DNA of 64,000 nucleotides from Flavobacteriaceae bacterium (GTDB lineage: Bacteria > Bacteroidota > Bacteroidia > Flavobacteriales > Flavobacteriaceae). Below the pieces are notes generated by a model that worked only from the letters and a program-made list of their open reading frames with translations, had not been told where the DNA came from and did no database searches. The DNA is taken from the NCBI GenBank assembly GCA_029243385.1, contig JAQWSC010000007.1, positions 124,001 through 188,000 on the forward strand. Reading direction: 5' to 3'. Every line of letters begins with the position of its first letter. The stretch's first letter is position 1. This document shows, piece after piece, positions 30,420 through 39,397 of the stretch. The position numbers were made by a program, and so were the translations under genes.

Positions 30420-30476
30420 CGAATTGCTTTTTAACAAATATACAAAAGTAAAGTTCGATAAAAACGAACTTGAATG

Positions 30477-31778
30477 TTAGGCGGGAATTGCGATTAAATC
30501 GTAGTCATGAGCTTCGACAATTTTTAGCAAGGCGTAATCACCGACTTTTAAATAATGTTGTTTTGCATCAACCAACACTTCATTATCCACGTCTGGAGAA
30601 TCGAATTCGGTTCTTCCCACAAAATGGTTTCCTTCTTTTCGATCGATAACGCATCGGAATGTTTTTCCTACTTTTTCTTGATTCAATTCCCACGAAATTT
30701 GAGATTGAAGCTCCATAATCTCATTTACGCGTTGTTGTTTGATTTCATCAGGAACATTATCTTCCAAAGAATATGCATGGGTGTTTTCTTCGTGACTGTA
30801 CGCAAAGCATCCCAATCGATCAAAGCGCATTTCGGCAACCCATTTTTTTAAGATTTGAAAATCTTCTTCCGTTTCGCCAGGATATCCAACAATGAGGGTA
30901 GTTCGGATGGCCATAGCAGGAACTGCTGTCCTAAAATCCTTTAGGAGTTGAGTGGTTTTGGCCTGAGTAGTTCCTCTTCGCATAGATTTCAGAACAGCAT
31001 CGGAAATATGTTGCAAGGGAATGTCTATATAGTTACAAACTTTGGTTTCTTCACGAATCACATCAAGCACATCGGTTGGGAATCCGGTAGGAAAAGCGTA
31101 ATGAAGGCGAATCCACTCAATTCCCTCAACTTTAACCAAGGCCTTAAGCAAATCTGCCAAACGCCTTTTTTTGTACAAGTCCAGCCCATAATAAGTAAGG
31201 TCTTGAGCAATAAGAACCAACTCTTTTACTCCATTGGACGCTAGTTTTTGAGCTTCAATTACCAAATCTTCAATAGGAGTTGACCGATGTTTTCCACGCA
31301 TCAAAGGAATGGCACAAAAAGAGCAAGGACGATCGCATCCTTCAGCTATTTTAAGGTATGCATAGTTTTTGGGTGTGGTAGTCAATCGTTCCCCAATTAA
31401 TTCGTGTTTGTAATCTGCCCCCAATGCCTTTAAAAGCAATGGCAAATCGGTAGTGCCAAAAAACTGATCTATATTGGGAATTTCTGTTTCTAAATCAGGT
31501 TTGTAACGCTCACTTAAGCAACCCGTTACAAAAACTTTATCAACCGAACCTTCTTCTTTTTTGTGGGCATACTCCAAAATAGTATTTACCGATTCTTCTT
31601 TGGCATTGTCAATAAATCCACAGGTATTGATAACCACAATGTTTCCCTCTTTCTCGTGAACAACCTCTTTGCCGTTGGCACGAAGCTGACCCATCAGTAC
31701 TTCAGAATCATACACGTTTTTGGAACAGCCTAAGGTTACAACGTTAATTTTATTTTTTTTTGAAGATTTTGTTCGCAT
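30477..31778 (-). CDS. rimO: Ribosomal protein S12 methylthiotransferase RimO
   Basis: A radical SAM enzyme that adds a methylthio group to a conserved aspartate of S12. It has 433 residues. The N-terminal UPF0004 domain carries cluster cysteines in LGCSKNVYDSE, INTCGFI and TGCLSERY. The radical SAM motif CDRPCSFCAIP (C-x3-C-x2-C) is at about 150-160. The C-terminal TRAM domain (about 370-433) binds the substrate. LGCSKN at the N-terminus and the GDYALLKIVEAHDYDLIA end separate it from MiaB. It follows ftsY by 15 bases; this ftsY-rimO order is conserved in Flavobacteriaceae. Confidence 0.96.
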   Translation of the reverse strand: MRTKSSKKNKINVVTLGCSKNVYDSEVLMGQLRANGKEVVHEKEGNIVVINTCGFIDNAKEESVNTILEYAHKKEEGSVDKVFVTGCLSERYKPDLETEIPNIDQFFGTTDLPLLLKALGADYKHELIGERLTTTPKNYAYLKIAEGCDRPCSFCAIPLMRGKHRSTPIEDLVIEAQKLASNGVKELVLIAQDLTYYGLDLYKKRRLADLLKALVKVEGIEWIRLHYAFPTGFPTDVLDVIREETKVCNYIDIPLQHISDAVLKSMRRGTTQAKTTQLLKDFRTAVPAMAIRTTLIVGYPGETEEDFQILKKWVAEMRFDRLGCFAYSHEENTHAYSLEDNVPDEIKQQRVNEIMELQSQISWELNQEKVGKTFRCVIDRKEGNHFVGRTEFDSPDVDNEVLVDAKQHYLKVGDYALLKIVEAHDYDLIAIPA

Positions 31779-31793
31779 ATGGGTTCAATCGTT

Positions 31794-32747
31794 TTATTGT
31801 TTAAAGAAAGAATCTACAAACTCTACCTTGTCAAAAACTTGCAAATCAGCGATTCCCTCGCCAACGCCTATAAATTTTACGGGGATTTGAAACTGATCGG
31901 AAATTCCGATTACAACGCCTCCTTTTGCAGTTCCATCGAGTTTAGTGACTGTTAGGGCAGAAACTTCGGTGGCCGCAGTAAACTGTTTGGCTTGTTCAAA
32001 AGCATTTTGACCTGTAGAGCCGTCCAAAACTAACATTACTTCGTGAGGAGCATCTGGAATTACTTTTTGCATTACGCGCTTTACTTTAGTCAACTCATTC
32101 ATAAGATTTACCTTATTGTGAAGTCTTCCAGCGGTATCAATCAAAACCACATCGGCTTTTTGTCGGACGGCAGCCTGTAAAGTATCATAAGCAACTGAAG
32201 CCGGATCGCTTCCCATTTGTTGTTTGACAATGGGTATTCCAACTCGATCTGCCCAAATTTGGAGTTGATCGATAGCTGCCGCTCGAAACGTGTCAGCAGC
32301 GCCCAACACAACCGAATATCCTTGTTGTTTGTATTGATGAGCCAACTTTCCAATAGTGGTGGTTTTCCCAACACCGTTCACACCCACAACCATGATAACA
32401 AAAGGGTGTTCTTTATCGGTTGGTGTTTTTTGGTGTACGCTTGTTTCAGATTCCGAAAGCAATCCCGAAATTTCTTCCCGCAAGATACTATTGAGTTCGC
32501 TTGTTCCCATATAAGAATCTTTCGACACTCTTTTTTCAATGCGATCAATAATTTTTAGGGTGGTTTCTACGCCTACATCAGAAGTTATTAGAACTTCTTC
32601 TAAGTCGTCCAAAACAGCGTCATCTACGGTGTTTTTACCTACTAGCGCTCTGCCTAATTTATCAAAAAAAGAGGTTTTGGACTTTTCCAATCCTTTGTCT
32701 AAGGATTCTTTTTTTTCAGCAGAAAATATTTTTTTAAAAAAGCTCAT
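31794..32747 (-). CDS. ftsY: Signal recognition particle receptor FtsY
   Basis: The GTPase that docks SRP-ribosome complexes at the inner membrane. It has 317 residues, short as in Bacteroidota because the acidic A domain is nearly absent. The helical N domain (about 20-105) is followed by the G domain with G1 GVNGVGKTTTIGKLA, the DTFRAAA insertion box, G3 DTAGRLHN and G4 TKLDGTAKGG, ending in the conserved VGEGIADLQVFD. The start at 32747 (MSFFKKIFS) gives the amphipathic membrane-binding helix. It lies 88 bases after the DUF4295 gene, with a terminator-like hairpin between, so some transcription must read through or start locally. Confidence 0.97.
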   Translation of the reverse strand: MSFFKKIFSAEKKESLDKGLEKSKTSFFDKLGRALVGKNTVDDAVLDDLEEVLITSDVGVETTLKIIDRIEKRVSKDSYMGTSELNSILREEISGLLSESETSVHQKTPTDKEHPFVIMVVGVNGVGKTTTIGKLAHQYKQQGYSVVLGAADTFRAAAIDQLQIWADRVGIPIVKQQMGSDPASVAYDTLQAAVRQKADVVLIDTAGRLHNKVNLMNELTKVKRVMQKVIPDAPHEVMLVLDGSTGQNAFEQAKQFTAATEVSALTVTKLDGTAKGGVVIGISDQFQIPVKFIGVGEGIADLQVFDKVEFVDSFFKQ

Positions 32748-32784
32748 TGACTATAACAGTTTCCGATCAAAGATATGAAAACAA

Positions 32785-32812
32785 AAAAAGCCACTTAAAA
32801 AGCGACTTTTGT
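32785..32812 (-). terminator. Terminator-like hairpin between DUF4295 and ftsY
   Basis: AGCCACTT (32789-32796) and AAGCGACT (32800-32807) form an 8-bp stem, including three G-T pairs on the minus strand, followed there by a run of seven T. It may end or attenuate the rpmB-rpmG-DUF4295 transcript. Confidence 0.6.
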
Positions 32813-32834
32813 TTAGGTTCCTATTTTGAAACAC

Positions 32835-32987
32835 TTATTTTTTTGCCAACCATTCATTTACTTTACTAGGGTCTAAAATTGTTTCCACAAACATATAAGA
32901 ATCGGATTTTGGACTTTTCACCATTTTGATGGCTTTGGTCAATCTTTTAGATGAAGTTTGTAAGGTTGCTACGGTTTTCTTTGCCAT
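32835..32987 (-). CDS. DUF4295 domain protein (50 residues)
   Basis: A very small basic protein: MAKKTVATLQTSSKRL at the start, then KMVKSPKSDSYMFVE, ending WLAKK. It belongs to DUF4295, found almost only in Bacteroidota and consistently next to rpmG and rpmB. It starts 8 bases after the rpmG stop, so it is cotranscribed with two ribosomal proteins. Its charge, size and context suggest a ribosome-associated factor, but the function is not established. It is easily missed because it is shorter than common gene-size cut-offs. Confidence 0.9.
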   Translation of the reverse strand: MAKKTVATLQTSSKRLTKAIKMVKSPKSDSYMFVETILDPSKVNEWLAKK

Positions 32988-32995
32988 GACGTAAT

Positions 32996-33178
32996 TTATT
33001 TAATTTCTTTATGAACAGTCATACGCTTTAAAATCGGATTGAATTTTTTAAGTTCAATACGGTCTGGCGTGTTTTTTTTACTTTTCGTAGTAATGTAGCG
33101 AGACATTCCGGGTTTTCCAGACTCTTTGTGCTCTGTACATTCTAAGATAACTTGTACTCTATTTCCTTTTTTAGCCAT
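32996..33178 (-). CDS. rpmG: 50S ribosomal protein L33
   Basis: A 60-residue large-subunit protein near the E site. It matches the L33 pattern: [17 protein letters not shown] start, [20 protein letters not shown] core, and basic tail. The usual zinc ribbon cysteines are mostly missing (one C only), so it is the zinc-independent form. It lies 11 bases after rpmB in the conserved rpmB-rpmG-DUF4295 order. Confidence 0.97.
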   Translation of the reverse strand: MAKKGNRVQVILECTEHKESGKPGMSRYITTKSKKNTPDRIELKKFNPILKRMTVHKEIK

Positions 33179-33189
33179 TGTTCAATAAA

Positions 33190-33426
33190 TTATTTGATCA
33201 ATCCTTGAGCGCGTGCTTCTTTCAAAACCGCAGAAATCCCTTTTTTGTTAATGGTTTTTAGAGCCGAAGTAGAAACTTTTAGCTGAACCCACTTATCTTC
33301 TTCAGGGATGAAAAAACGCTTTTTAATGAGGTTTGCCTCAAATCTTCGCTTGGTTTTATTCATCGCGTGGGAAACGTTGTTTCCTACTATGGCTTTCTTT
33401 CCGGTAAGCTGACAAACTTTAGACAT
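33190..33426 (-). CDS. rpmB: 50S ribosomal protein L28
   Basis: A 78-residue large-subunit protein. It opens with [24 protein letters not shown]-type sequence, diagnostic for L28, followed by [23 protein letters not shown] and a basic end. It is the first gene of rpmB-rpmG-DUF4295, 62 bases downstream of cinA on the same strand. It lacks extra cysteine pairs, as expected for the zinc-free variant. Confidence 0.97.
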   Translation of the reverse strand: MSKVCQLTGKKAIVGNNVSHAMNKTKRRFEANLIKKRFFIPEEDKWVQLKVSTSALKTINKKGISAVLKEARAQGLIK

Positions 33427-33488
33427 TGATTCTTGTTTTTAAACAGGATGCAAATTAACAACTTTTTTAATGGATTGACAAATAATTT

Positions 33489-34739
33489 TTAAGGGTTCTT
33501 TAAAATTTCTATTCGCAGCATTTCCAAGGCTTTGTTGACTGTTTTTTGTAGGGTTTTTTCACGATGAAGCCCAAATGTGAATTTTTCAACTGCAACGCCA
33601 CTAGGAGAAGCGATAGCTATAAAAACAGTTCCTATTTCCTCTTCAGACTCTCCTTTGTTGGGTCCCGCGTTTCCAGTGGTAGCAATCGCATAATCTACTT
33701 GCAGTTGTTGTTGTGCTCCAAGTGCCATTTCTTGGACAACTGCCTCACTTACCACAGAATGCTTTTTGATAGAAGATTCTGACACGCCCAAAAGGGACTT
33801 TTTTAAAGAAGTAGCATAACTAACAACACTTCCCCTGAAATACACAGAAGCTCCTGATATAGCTGTTATTCGCGAGGCAATTCTTCCTCCTGTGCAGCTT
33901 TCAGCAGTAGCGAGATTTTGTTTTTTTTTGGTCAATAACGCACCTATTTCAGATTCAATAGCCGAACCTGTATCCAGTCCAACAATGATATCTCCTATCA
34001 AGGGATGCAAACTTTCGATCAATTGATCGATTTCGGATTCTAAGATTTTTTTGGAACTTCCCTTTGCTGACAAACGCAACCGCACACGACCTAAGTTGGG
34101 TAAATAAGCGAGTTTGACATGACTTGGAAGACTGTTTTCCCAATCTTCAATTCGTTCTGCAATAGCACTTTCGCCTAGACCATAAGTCATAACGGTTTTG
34201 TGCAATATGGCAGGGCGTTTGAAGGTGGTTTGTAGTTTAGGGATTACCTGATTGGAGACCATTTCTTTCATTTCGTAAGGAACTCCAGGCATTGAAATAA
34301 AAACTGCATGCTCGTTTTCCATCCACATTCCCGCTGCAGTTCCAAATCGATTTTCGATCAGGGTCGCTTTTGAAGGCAACAAAGCTTGAGCCCGATTCAA
34401 ATCGTTGATGGGAGTAGATACGTATTTTGAAAACAAGACTTCAATGTGTTGAAGAACGGTTTCGTTTAAAACCAACTCATCCGCAAAATACTCACAAAAA
34501 GTATGCTTGGTAATGTCATCCTTTGTAGGTCCCAAACCTCCGGTAAGCAAAACCAAAGAACTCCGACTTTGAGCTTGACGCATAGCTGTTGTTATGGCTT
34601 CTTTACGATCTGAAATTGAAGTGATTTGCACAACCTCAATGCCTATGTCGTTCAATTGATTTGCTATAAACGCAGAATTTGAATCTACAATTTGACCAAT
34701 CAAAATTTCATCTCCGATAGTAATTATTTCTGCTTTCAT
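33489..34739 (-). CDS. cinA: CinA family nicotinamide-nucleotide amidohydrolase
   Basis: A bifunctional nucleotide-recycling enzyme. The N-terminal MoCF/COG1058 domain (residues 1-170) shows IITIGDEILIGQIVDSNS and GGLGPTKDDITK and matches ADP-ribose pyrophosphatase-type CinA proteins. The C-terminal CinA domain (about 255-416) deamidates NMN to nicotinate mononucleotide; the catalytic region is NLATAESCTGGRIASRIT and the SVVSYAT segment. It has 416 residues, a full-length protein. The older name reflects competence induction in other species; nothing here shows competence control. It is 1 base downstream of the FAH-family gene. Confidence 0.94.
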   Translation of the reverse strand: MKAEIITIGDEILIGQIVDSNSAFIANQLNDIGIEVVQITSISDRKEAITTAMRQAQSRSSLVLLTGGLGPTKDDITKHTFCEYFADELVLNETVLQHIEVLFSKYVSTPINDLNRAQALLPSKATLIENRFGTAAGMWMENEHAVFISMPGVPYEMKEMVSNQVIPKLQTTFKRPAILHKTVMTYGLGESAIAERIEDWENSLPSHVKLAYLPNLGRVRLRLSAKGSSKKILESEIDQLIESLHPLIGDIIVGLDTGSAIESEIGALLTKKKQNLATAESCTGGRIASRITAISGASVYFRGSVVSYATSLKKSLLGVSESSIKKHSVVSEAVVQEMALGAQQQLQVDYAIATTGNAGPNKGESEEEIGTVFIAIASPSGVAVEKFTFGLHREKTLQKTVNKALEMLRIEILKNP

Positions 34740-34740
34740 C

Positions 34741-35352
34741 TTATTTTATTTTAAGAGAAAACAACTGCTGATTTTCCAAAAAGCCTGTTAATTGATCTCC
34801 AGAAGCAACTTTCCCGACACCGGACGGCGTTCCCGTAAAAATAATATCTCCTATTTTAAGTGTAAAGAACTGAGAAATATACGCAATAAGCTCATCGATT
34901 TTCCAAAGCATCGATTGTGTAGATGCTTGCTGAACCACTTCGTTGTTTTTTTGCAGTTGGAATGAAAGATCGTTAATGTCTGTGAATTTTGACTTTTTTA
35001 CCCACGAACTTACCAATGCCGATCCGTCAAATCCTTTGGCTTTTTCCCAAGGAAGCCCTTTTTCTTTGAGCTGGTTTTGGAGATCTCGAGCAGTAAAATC
35101 GACTCCCAAACCAATTTCATCGTAATATTTGTGTGAAAACTTGGGCTGAATGTGCTTTCCGATCCGATTGATTTTTATCAAAACCTCAACTTCGTACTGC
35201 ACATTGTCGGAAAAATCGGGAATAAAAAACGGTTGGTTTTTTAGAATCAAGGAAGTATCTGGCTTTAAAAACAAAACAGGCTCGGAAGGTCGTTCGTTTT
35301 CCAATTCTTTAATATGATCCCCATAATTTCTTCCTACACAAATAATTTTCAT
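34741..35352 (-). CDS. Fumarylacetoacetate hydrolase family protein
   Basis: A 203-residue FAH-fold enzyme. The start MKIICVGRNYGDHIKELENE, the metal ligands in EVEVLIKINRIGK, the GVDFTARDLQNQLKEKGLPWEKAKGFDGSALVS block, and IIFTGTPSGVGKV are all typical. Members cleave or decarboxylate beta-dicarbonyl compounds (acylpyruvase, oxaloacetate decarboxylase, fumarylpyruvase). The short form resembles human FAHD1-type acylpyruvases. The substrate is not certain. It is in a run with the exonuclease gene upstream and cinA 1 base downstream. Confidence 0.9.
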   Translation of the reverse strand: MKIICVGRNYGDHIKELENERPSEPVLFLKPDTSLILKNQPFFIPDFSDNVQYEVEVLIKINRIGKHIQPKFSHKYYDEIGLGVDFTARDLQNQLKEKGLPWEKAKGFDGSALVSSWVKKSKFTDINDLSFQLQKNNEVVQQASTQSMLWKIDELIAYISQFFTLKIGDIIFTGTPSGVGKVASGDQLTGFLENQQLFSLKIK

Positions 35353-35393
35353 GTGCTCCTCTTTAGTATTGTTGGAAATGGCCTATCCAAAAA

Positions 35394-36170
35394 TCAGTTC
35401 AATTTATTGTTCATTTTTTGGAGTCGAAGTGCTGTCAACACTTTTTTTGTGTACAGAGGAAAATCAGCATTGAGTAGCCATCCAAAATACCCTGGCTCCT
35501 TGTCAAGTACCTCATCAACCGTTTTTCCTTTGTGTTTACCAAAACCAAAACACACAACTCCATCTTTGTTATACTGAAGGTATCCCGCCAGATCTGCGCT
35601 TTTTCTTCGAGTAGAAAATACACTGAGGGCGTCAATGTTGTTTTCAAGTTCGTCGTATCGATCCAATTGAGCTTTCAGCACTTCATAGGTAGCTTCTGTA
35701 TCGGCAGCAGCTGTATGTGCATTATCGAGTGTTTTGTTGCAATAAAAAGTATAAGCAGCAGACAATGTTCGTTGTTCCATTTTGTGAAAAATAGTCTGAA
35801 CATCAACTGTTTTTTTATTTTTAAGATCAAAGTCAATTCCCGATCTAAGCAATTCTTCGGCAAGAAGAGGAATGTCAAATTTATCCGAATTATATCCTGC
35901 CAAATCTGCGTCATTAATCATGGTATATATCTCTGGAGCCAATGTTTTAAAAGGGGGTTCGTTGGCAACTTTTTCATCCGTAATCCCATGAATGGCCGAA
36001 ACCACTGGAGGTATGGGTCTTTCTGGGTTGACCAACCAGGTTTTACTTTCTTTATTTCCGTTGGGAAAAACTTTAAGTATGGATATTTCAACGACGCGAT
36101 CTGTTGCAATATTGGTGCCTGTAGTTTCAAGGTCAAAAAAGCAGATTGGTTTACTGAGTTGCAATTCCAT
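35394..36170 (-). CDS. 3'-5' exonuclease, DnaQ/epsilon-like (DEDDh)
   Basis: A 258-residue protein with an RNase T/DnaQ exonuclease fold. Exo I is CFFDLETTGTNIATDRVVE (D and E bind two metals), exo II is LAGYNSDKFDIPLLAEELL, and exo III includes NAHTAAADTEATYEVLKAQ with the catalytic H and D. The final 60 residues (GVVCFGFGKHKGKTVDEV and on) form an extra small domain seen in Bacteroidota homologues, perhaps DNA-binding. It could act in proofreading or repair; the polymerase partner is not evident. A long open frame on the opposite strand is a shadow. Confidence 0.92.
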   Translation of the reverse strand: MELQLSKPICFFDLETTGTNIATDRVVEISILKVFPNGNKESKTWLVNPERPIPPVVSAIHGITDEKVANEPPFKTLAPEIYTMINDADLAGYNSDKFDIPLLAEELLRSGIDFDLKNKKTVDVQTIFHKMEQRTLSAAYTFYCNKTLDNAHTAAADTEATYEVLKAQLDRYDELENNIDALSVFSTRRKSADLAGYLQYNKDGVVCFGFGKHKGKTVDEVLDKEPGYFGWLLNADFPLYTKKVLTALRLQKMNNKLN

Positions 36171-36212
36171 GGCTATTGATTTTTAATTTGATTTCCTAAA
36201 AAACTTCCAAAA

Positions 36213-37478
36213 CTAAAGTTGAGTTGATTCGTCCCAAGCTTCAAGGTCGTCTTTTAGTTTTTTGATAAACAATCCTCCTTGCGCTCCATTAACAACTCGA
36301 TGATCGTAGCTGTGAGAAAGCATCATTTTATGGCGTATTCCAATAAAATCACCCTCAGCAGTTTCCACAACAGCAGGCACTTTTCGGATGGCTCCAATTG
36401 CCAAAATCCCCACTTGAGGCTGGTTGATTATGGGAGTTCCTGTAAGGCTTCCAAAAGCACCCACATTAGTTACTGTATAGGTTCCATCCTGAACATCATC
36501 GGGTAGGAGTTTTTGATTTCTTGCACGACTTGCCAAATCATTTACGGCTTTGGTCATTCCTAAAAGACTCAATTGATCGGCATTTTTAATTACAGGAACA
36601 ATTAAATTCCCGTCTGGCAACGCAGTTGCCATCCCCAAATTGATATTTTTCTTTTTAATAATTTGATTTCCATTTACCGAAACATTAATCATAGGGAACT
36701 CTCGAAGCGCTTTGGCGACAAGGGTCATAAATATAGGAGTGAACGTAATTTTTTCTCCTTCGGACTTGAAAAAGTTGTCTTTTACACGATTTCTCCAATT
36801 CCACAATTTAGTGACATCTACTTCAATAAAAGACTGAACGTGTGCTGAAGTTTTTAGACTTTCAGTCATATGCGTAGCAATAAGTTGCTCCATTCTTCCC
36901 ATCTCAATAATTTCTTCGGTCTGAGGGTTGAATGAAAGTTCTTTTACAACTTCTTTGCTAATAGTTGGCTTGGAAGTGGATTTGGAAGAAAGGTAATTCA
37001 TCATATCTTTCTTGGTCACTCGACCGTTTTTTCCAGTACCTACAATAGTATCTAATTCGGCTTGAGAAATTTTTTCTTTTTTAGCGATATTTTTTACTAG
37101 GGGAGAATAAAATCGATCTGCATTTGAGGAAACGGAGGAAGGCTCCGAAGCTGTTTCTTTGGCTACTTCAAAAGTTTGTTCAACTTCTGGAGTCATGGGA
37201 GCGATCGCTTCCAAAGATTCACTGTTTTCTGACTGTTGATTTGTTTCAATAATCGCAACTGCTTGCCCCACTTGCACAACATCGTTTTCGTTAAATAACC
37301 GCTCTACCAAAACTCCTTCTACTTCGCTAGGAATTTCTGAATCGACTTTATCAGTGGCAATTTCTACTACAGCGTCATCTACCTGAATTTGATCACCAAC
37401 CTCAAACAACCAGTTGGTTATGGTCGCTTCAGCAACACTTTCTCCCATTTTAGGCATGATGAGTTCGTACTTTGACAT
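36213..37478 (-). CDS. 2-oxo acid dehydrogenase E2 (dihydrolipoyl acyltransferase)
   Basis: The core acyltransferase of a 2-oxoacid dehydrogenase complex, most likely branched-chain or 2-oxoglutarate. It has 421 residues: a lipoyl domain (1-78) with the lipoylated lysine in EIATDKVDSEIPS; an acidic/proline-poor linker; the peripheral subunit-binding domain (about 125-165, SPLVKNIAKKEKISQAELD); and a catalytic domain (about 190-421) with the active-site HSYDHRVVNGAQGG. The start MSKYELIMPKMGESVAEAT is family-like. E1 and E3 are not in the window, so specificity is unresolved. It lies between a GT2 gene and the exonuclease, on the same strand. Confidence 0.93.
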   Translation of the reverse strand: MSKYELIMPKMGESVAEATITNWLFEVGDQIQVDDAVVEIATDKVDSEIPSEVEGVLVERLFNENDVVQVGQAVAIIETNQQSENSESLEAIAPMTPEVEQTFEVAKETASEPSSVSSNADRFYSPLVKNIAKKEKISQAELDTIVGTGKNGRVTKKDMMNYLSSKSTSKPTISKEVVKELSFNPQTEEIIEMGRMEQLIATHMTESLKTSAHVQSFIEVDVTKLWNWRNRVKDNFFKSEGEKITFTPIFMTLVAKALREFPMINVSVNGNQIIKKKNINLGMATALPDGNLIVPVIKNADQLSLLGMTKAVNDLASRARNQKLLPDDVQDGTYTVTNVGAFGSLTGTPIINQPQVGILAIGAIRKVPAVVETAEGDFIGIRHKMMLSHSYDHRVVNGAQGGLFIKKLKDDLEAWDESTQL

Positions 37479-37512
37479 CAGAGGTATATAATCAGTTACA
37501 GATGCAAAAATA

Positions 37513-38703
37513 TCAAATTATGCTGGGCTTTTGAAGTTTTTTGGCATGAGATTCACCCAACATCAATATTTCTCCCCTGCAAACGGCATCGTTACTGCCA
37601 ATCATTACTTGAGAATCTTCAGCCTTGATTTTAAACGTAGAGGGGGTTTTATGAGATTGCATAAAAAGCATCATTTCTTTAATCGACACTAAATCCATGT
37701 CAAAAATGATTTCTGCGTTCAATGAAATATGAGATTGTAACATTTTTAGAATACTCGGAAAGTTACTTACGGGCTTCAGTGTGCTTTTTGAAAACAACTT
37801 TACAAACTTTGGATCCTTGGTAATCAACACATATTGAGAAGGCGGTAAAACTCGTTGGTTATCTTTATATGAGGAAGAAAAACGTTTGAAAATAGTAAAA
37901 ATAAATATTCCAAAAGACAAGCAGAATTTTGTGATAATGCTGGTTGTAAAGTGTTTATTGAAAAAGCACTGCAGTCCCTTTTGAAAACGCAACTGATAAT
38001 CCGTGTCTTTAGGAGTGCTTTCTCCTTTGTAGTGAATAATTGTGGTTTCTGCTAAAAAATAATTGTGATATCCGGCCTTTAAAGATCGATATGAAAAATC
38101 ATCATCTTCAAGGTACATAAAAAAATTTTCATCGAACCCGCCCAACTCCTTATACAACGAGGTTTTCATAAACATACAAGCCCCTACAAGCATATCGACT
38201 CTTCCGGTTTGGTTTTCGCTCAGATGGGATGCGTAGTATTTTCCAAACCATTTTTTAGATATTTTATACAGCCCCAACACTTTCGTAAAAGCCACAAAAG
38301 GAGTGGACAATCCGCGTTTGGACTCTGGTAAAAAATGACCCGATCCGTCAATCAATTTGGATCCTACAATCCCACAATTGGGGGTGTTTTTATGAAATTC
38401 CAAAAGTTTTTCAAATGTATCTTCTGCAACAACCGTGTCAGGGTTGAGAATACAAACATATTCTCCCTTGGCAACATTGACTCCTATATTATTTCCTTTG
38501 GGAAAACCATGATTAACCGTATTGGCAATACAGATAATTTCGGGAAAATTCTTTTGAACCATTTCCACACTAGCGTCCTTAGAAGCATTGTCAACAACAA
38601 TAATCTCTGCATCAATGTTTTTAATGGCTCTCTGAACACTTTGAAGACAGACATTCAAAAAATACTTAACGTTATAGTTAAGTACAACGATGGATAATTT
38701 CAA
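37513..38703 (-). CDS. Glycosyltransferase family 2 protein
   Basis: A 396-residue GT-A fold enzyme. MKLSIVVLNYNVKYFL and VVDNASKDASV start the donor site, ILNPDTVVAEDTFEKL has the metal-binding DxD equivalent (NPD), and FFMYLEDDDFSYRSL is the acceptor/catalytic ED region. It resembles rhamnosyl- or WcaA-type transferases. A single hydrophobic segment (about 265-285, FCLSFGIFIFTIFKRF) may anchor it to the membrane. The last 100 residues are unusual for the family and unassigned. Genes on both sides have no glycan role, so the pathway is unknown; its stop-to-start spacing with recR is 4 bases. Confidence 0.9.
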   Translation of the reverse strand: MKLSIVVLNYNVKYFLNVCLQSVQRAIKNIDAEIIVVDNASKDASVEMVQKNFPEIICIANTVNHGFPKGNNIGVNVAKGEYVCILNPDTVVAEDTFEKLLEFHKNTPNCGIVGSKLIDGSGHFLPESKRGLSTPFVAFTKVLGLYKISKKWFGKYYASHLSENQTGRVDMLVGACMFMKTSLYKELGGFDENFFMYLEDDDFSYRSLKAGYHNYFLAETTIIHYKGESTPKDTDYQLRFQKGLQCFFNKHFTTSIITKFCLSFGIFIFTIFKRFSSSYKDNQRVLPPSQYVLITKDPKFVKLFSKSTLKPVSNFPSILKMLQSHISLNAEIIFDMDLVSIKEMMLFMQSHKTPSTFKIKAEDSQVMIGSNDAVCRGEILMLGESHAKKLQKPSII

Positions 38704-38707
38704 AATA

Positions 38708-39328
38708 TTAGGTTGTTTTTAGTGAATTTTCATAAGGTATTCGTTTGGAAATACTTCTACCTAACGTAATTTCGTCTGCATATTCCAAATCATCACCCAC
38801 AGAAATCCCACGTGCAATGGTTGAGAACAAAACGTCCGAATGTTCTAACTGTTTAAAAACATAAAAAATAGTAGTGTCTCCTTCCATTGTAGGACTTAAC
38901 GCAAAGATGACTTCTGATATTGTTTTTAAATTGACTTTTTGTATTAAAGTTTCAATGTTTAGCTGTTGGGGACCGATTCCATCAATGGGGGAAATTTTTC
39001 CGCCAAGCACATGGTAAAGCCCATTGAACTGACCCGTGCTCTCAATAGCCATCACATCCCGAACATCCTCTACAACACATACCAAGCTTTCATTGCGCTT
39101 TGGGTTGGCACAAATTTCACAAAGTTCAACATCTGAAATATTATGGCACTTCTTACAAAAATTTATAGCTGACCTAAATTGAATGAGGGCGTTTCCTAAA
39201 TCCAAAGACTGCTCTTTTGGACGTCCTAATAAATGTAAAAGCAACCGCAAAGCGGTGCGTTTTCCAATACCAGGAAGTTGAGCGACCTCATTTACAGCGT
39301 TTTCAAGAAGTTTTGAAGAAAAATCCAC
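38708..39328 (-). CDS. recR: Recombination protein RecR
   Basis: Acts with RecO (and RecF) to load RecA on SSB-coated gaps. It has 206 residues from the GTG at 39328, which gives the usual beginning (D)[27 protein letters not shown] with its helix-hairpin-helix. A longer GTG start at 39343 adds five residues that are not family-like. The four-cysteine zinc finger [16 protein letters not shown] is followed by the Toprim domain ([12 protein letters not shown] and beyond) and the Walker-B-like end. It is 4 bases before the GT2 gene and divergent from the symporter gene. Confidence 0.95.
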   Translation of the reverse strand: MDFSSKLLENAVNEVAQLPGIGKRTALRLLLHLLGRPKEQSLDLGNALIQFRSAINFCKKCHNISDVELCEICANPKRNESLVCVVEDVRDVMAIESTGQFNGLYHVLGGKISPIDGIGPQQLNIETLIQKVNLKTISEVIFALSPTMEGDTTIFYVFKQLEHSDVLFSTIARGISVGDDLEYADEITLGRSISKRIPYENSLKTT

Positions 39329-39373
39329 AAAACAAAAATACACTTTTTGAAACGAACGCCCACAATTAATTTG

Positions 39374-39381
39374 TACATTTG
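39374..39381 (+). promoter_or_regulatory. Putative -7 element for the sodium:solute symporter
   Basis: TACATTTG matches TAnnTTTG exactly, 16 bases before the ATG. The only TTG upstream is 24 bases away, outside the usual spacing. Confidence 0.35.
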
Positions 39382-39397
39382 AATAAACAACCTCAAT

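Noticed and set aside
35532-36179. 215-codon open frame opposite the exonuclease gene
   Set aside because: Exact antisense of a convincing DEDDh exonuclease; residue content is Phe/Cys/Ile/Ser-rich as in mirror frames, with no motif.
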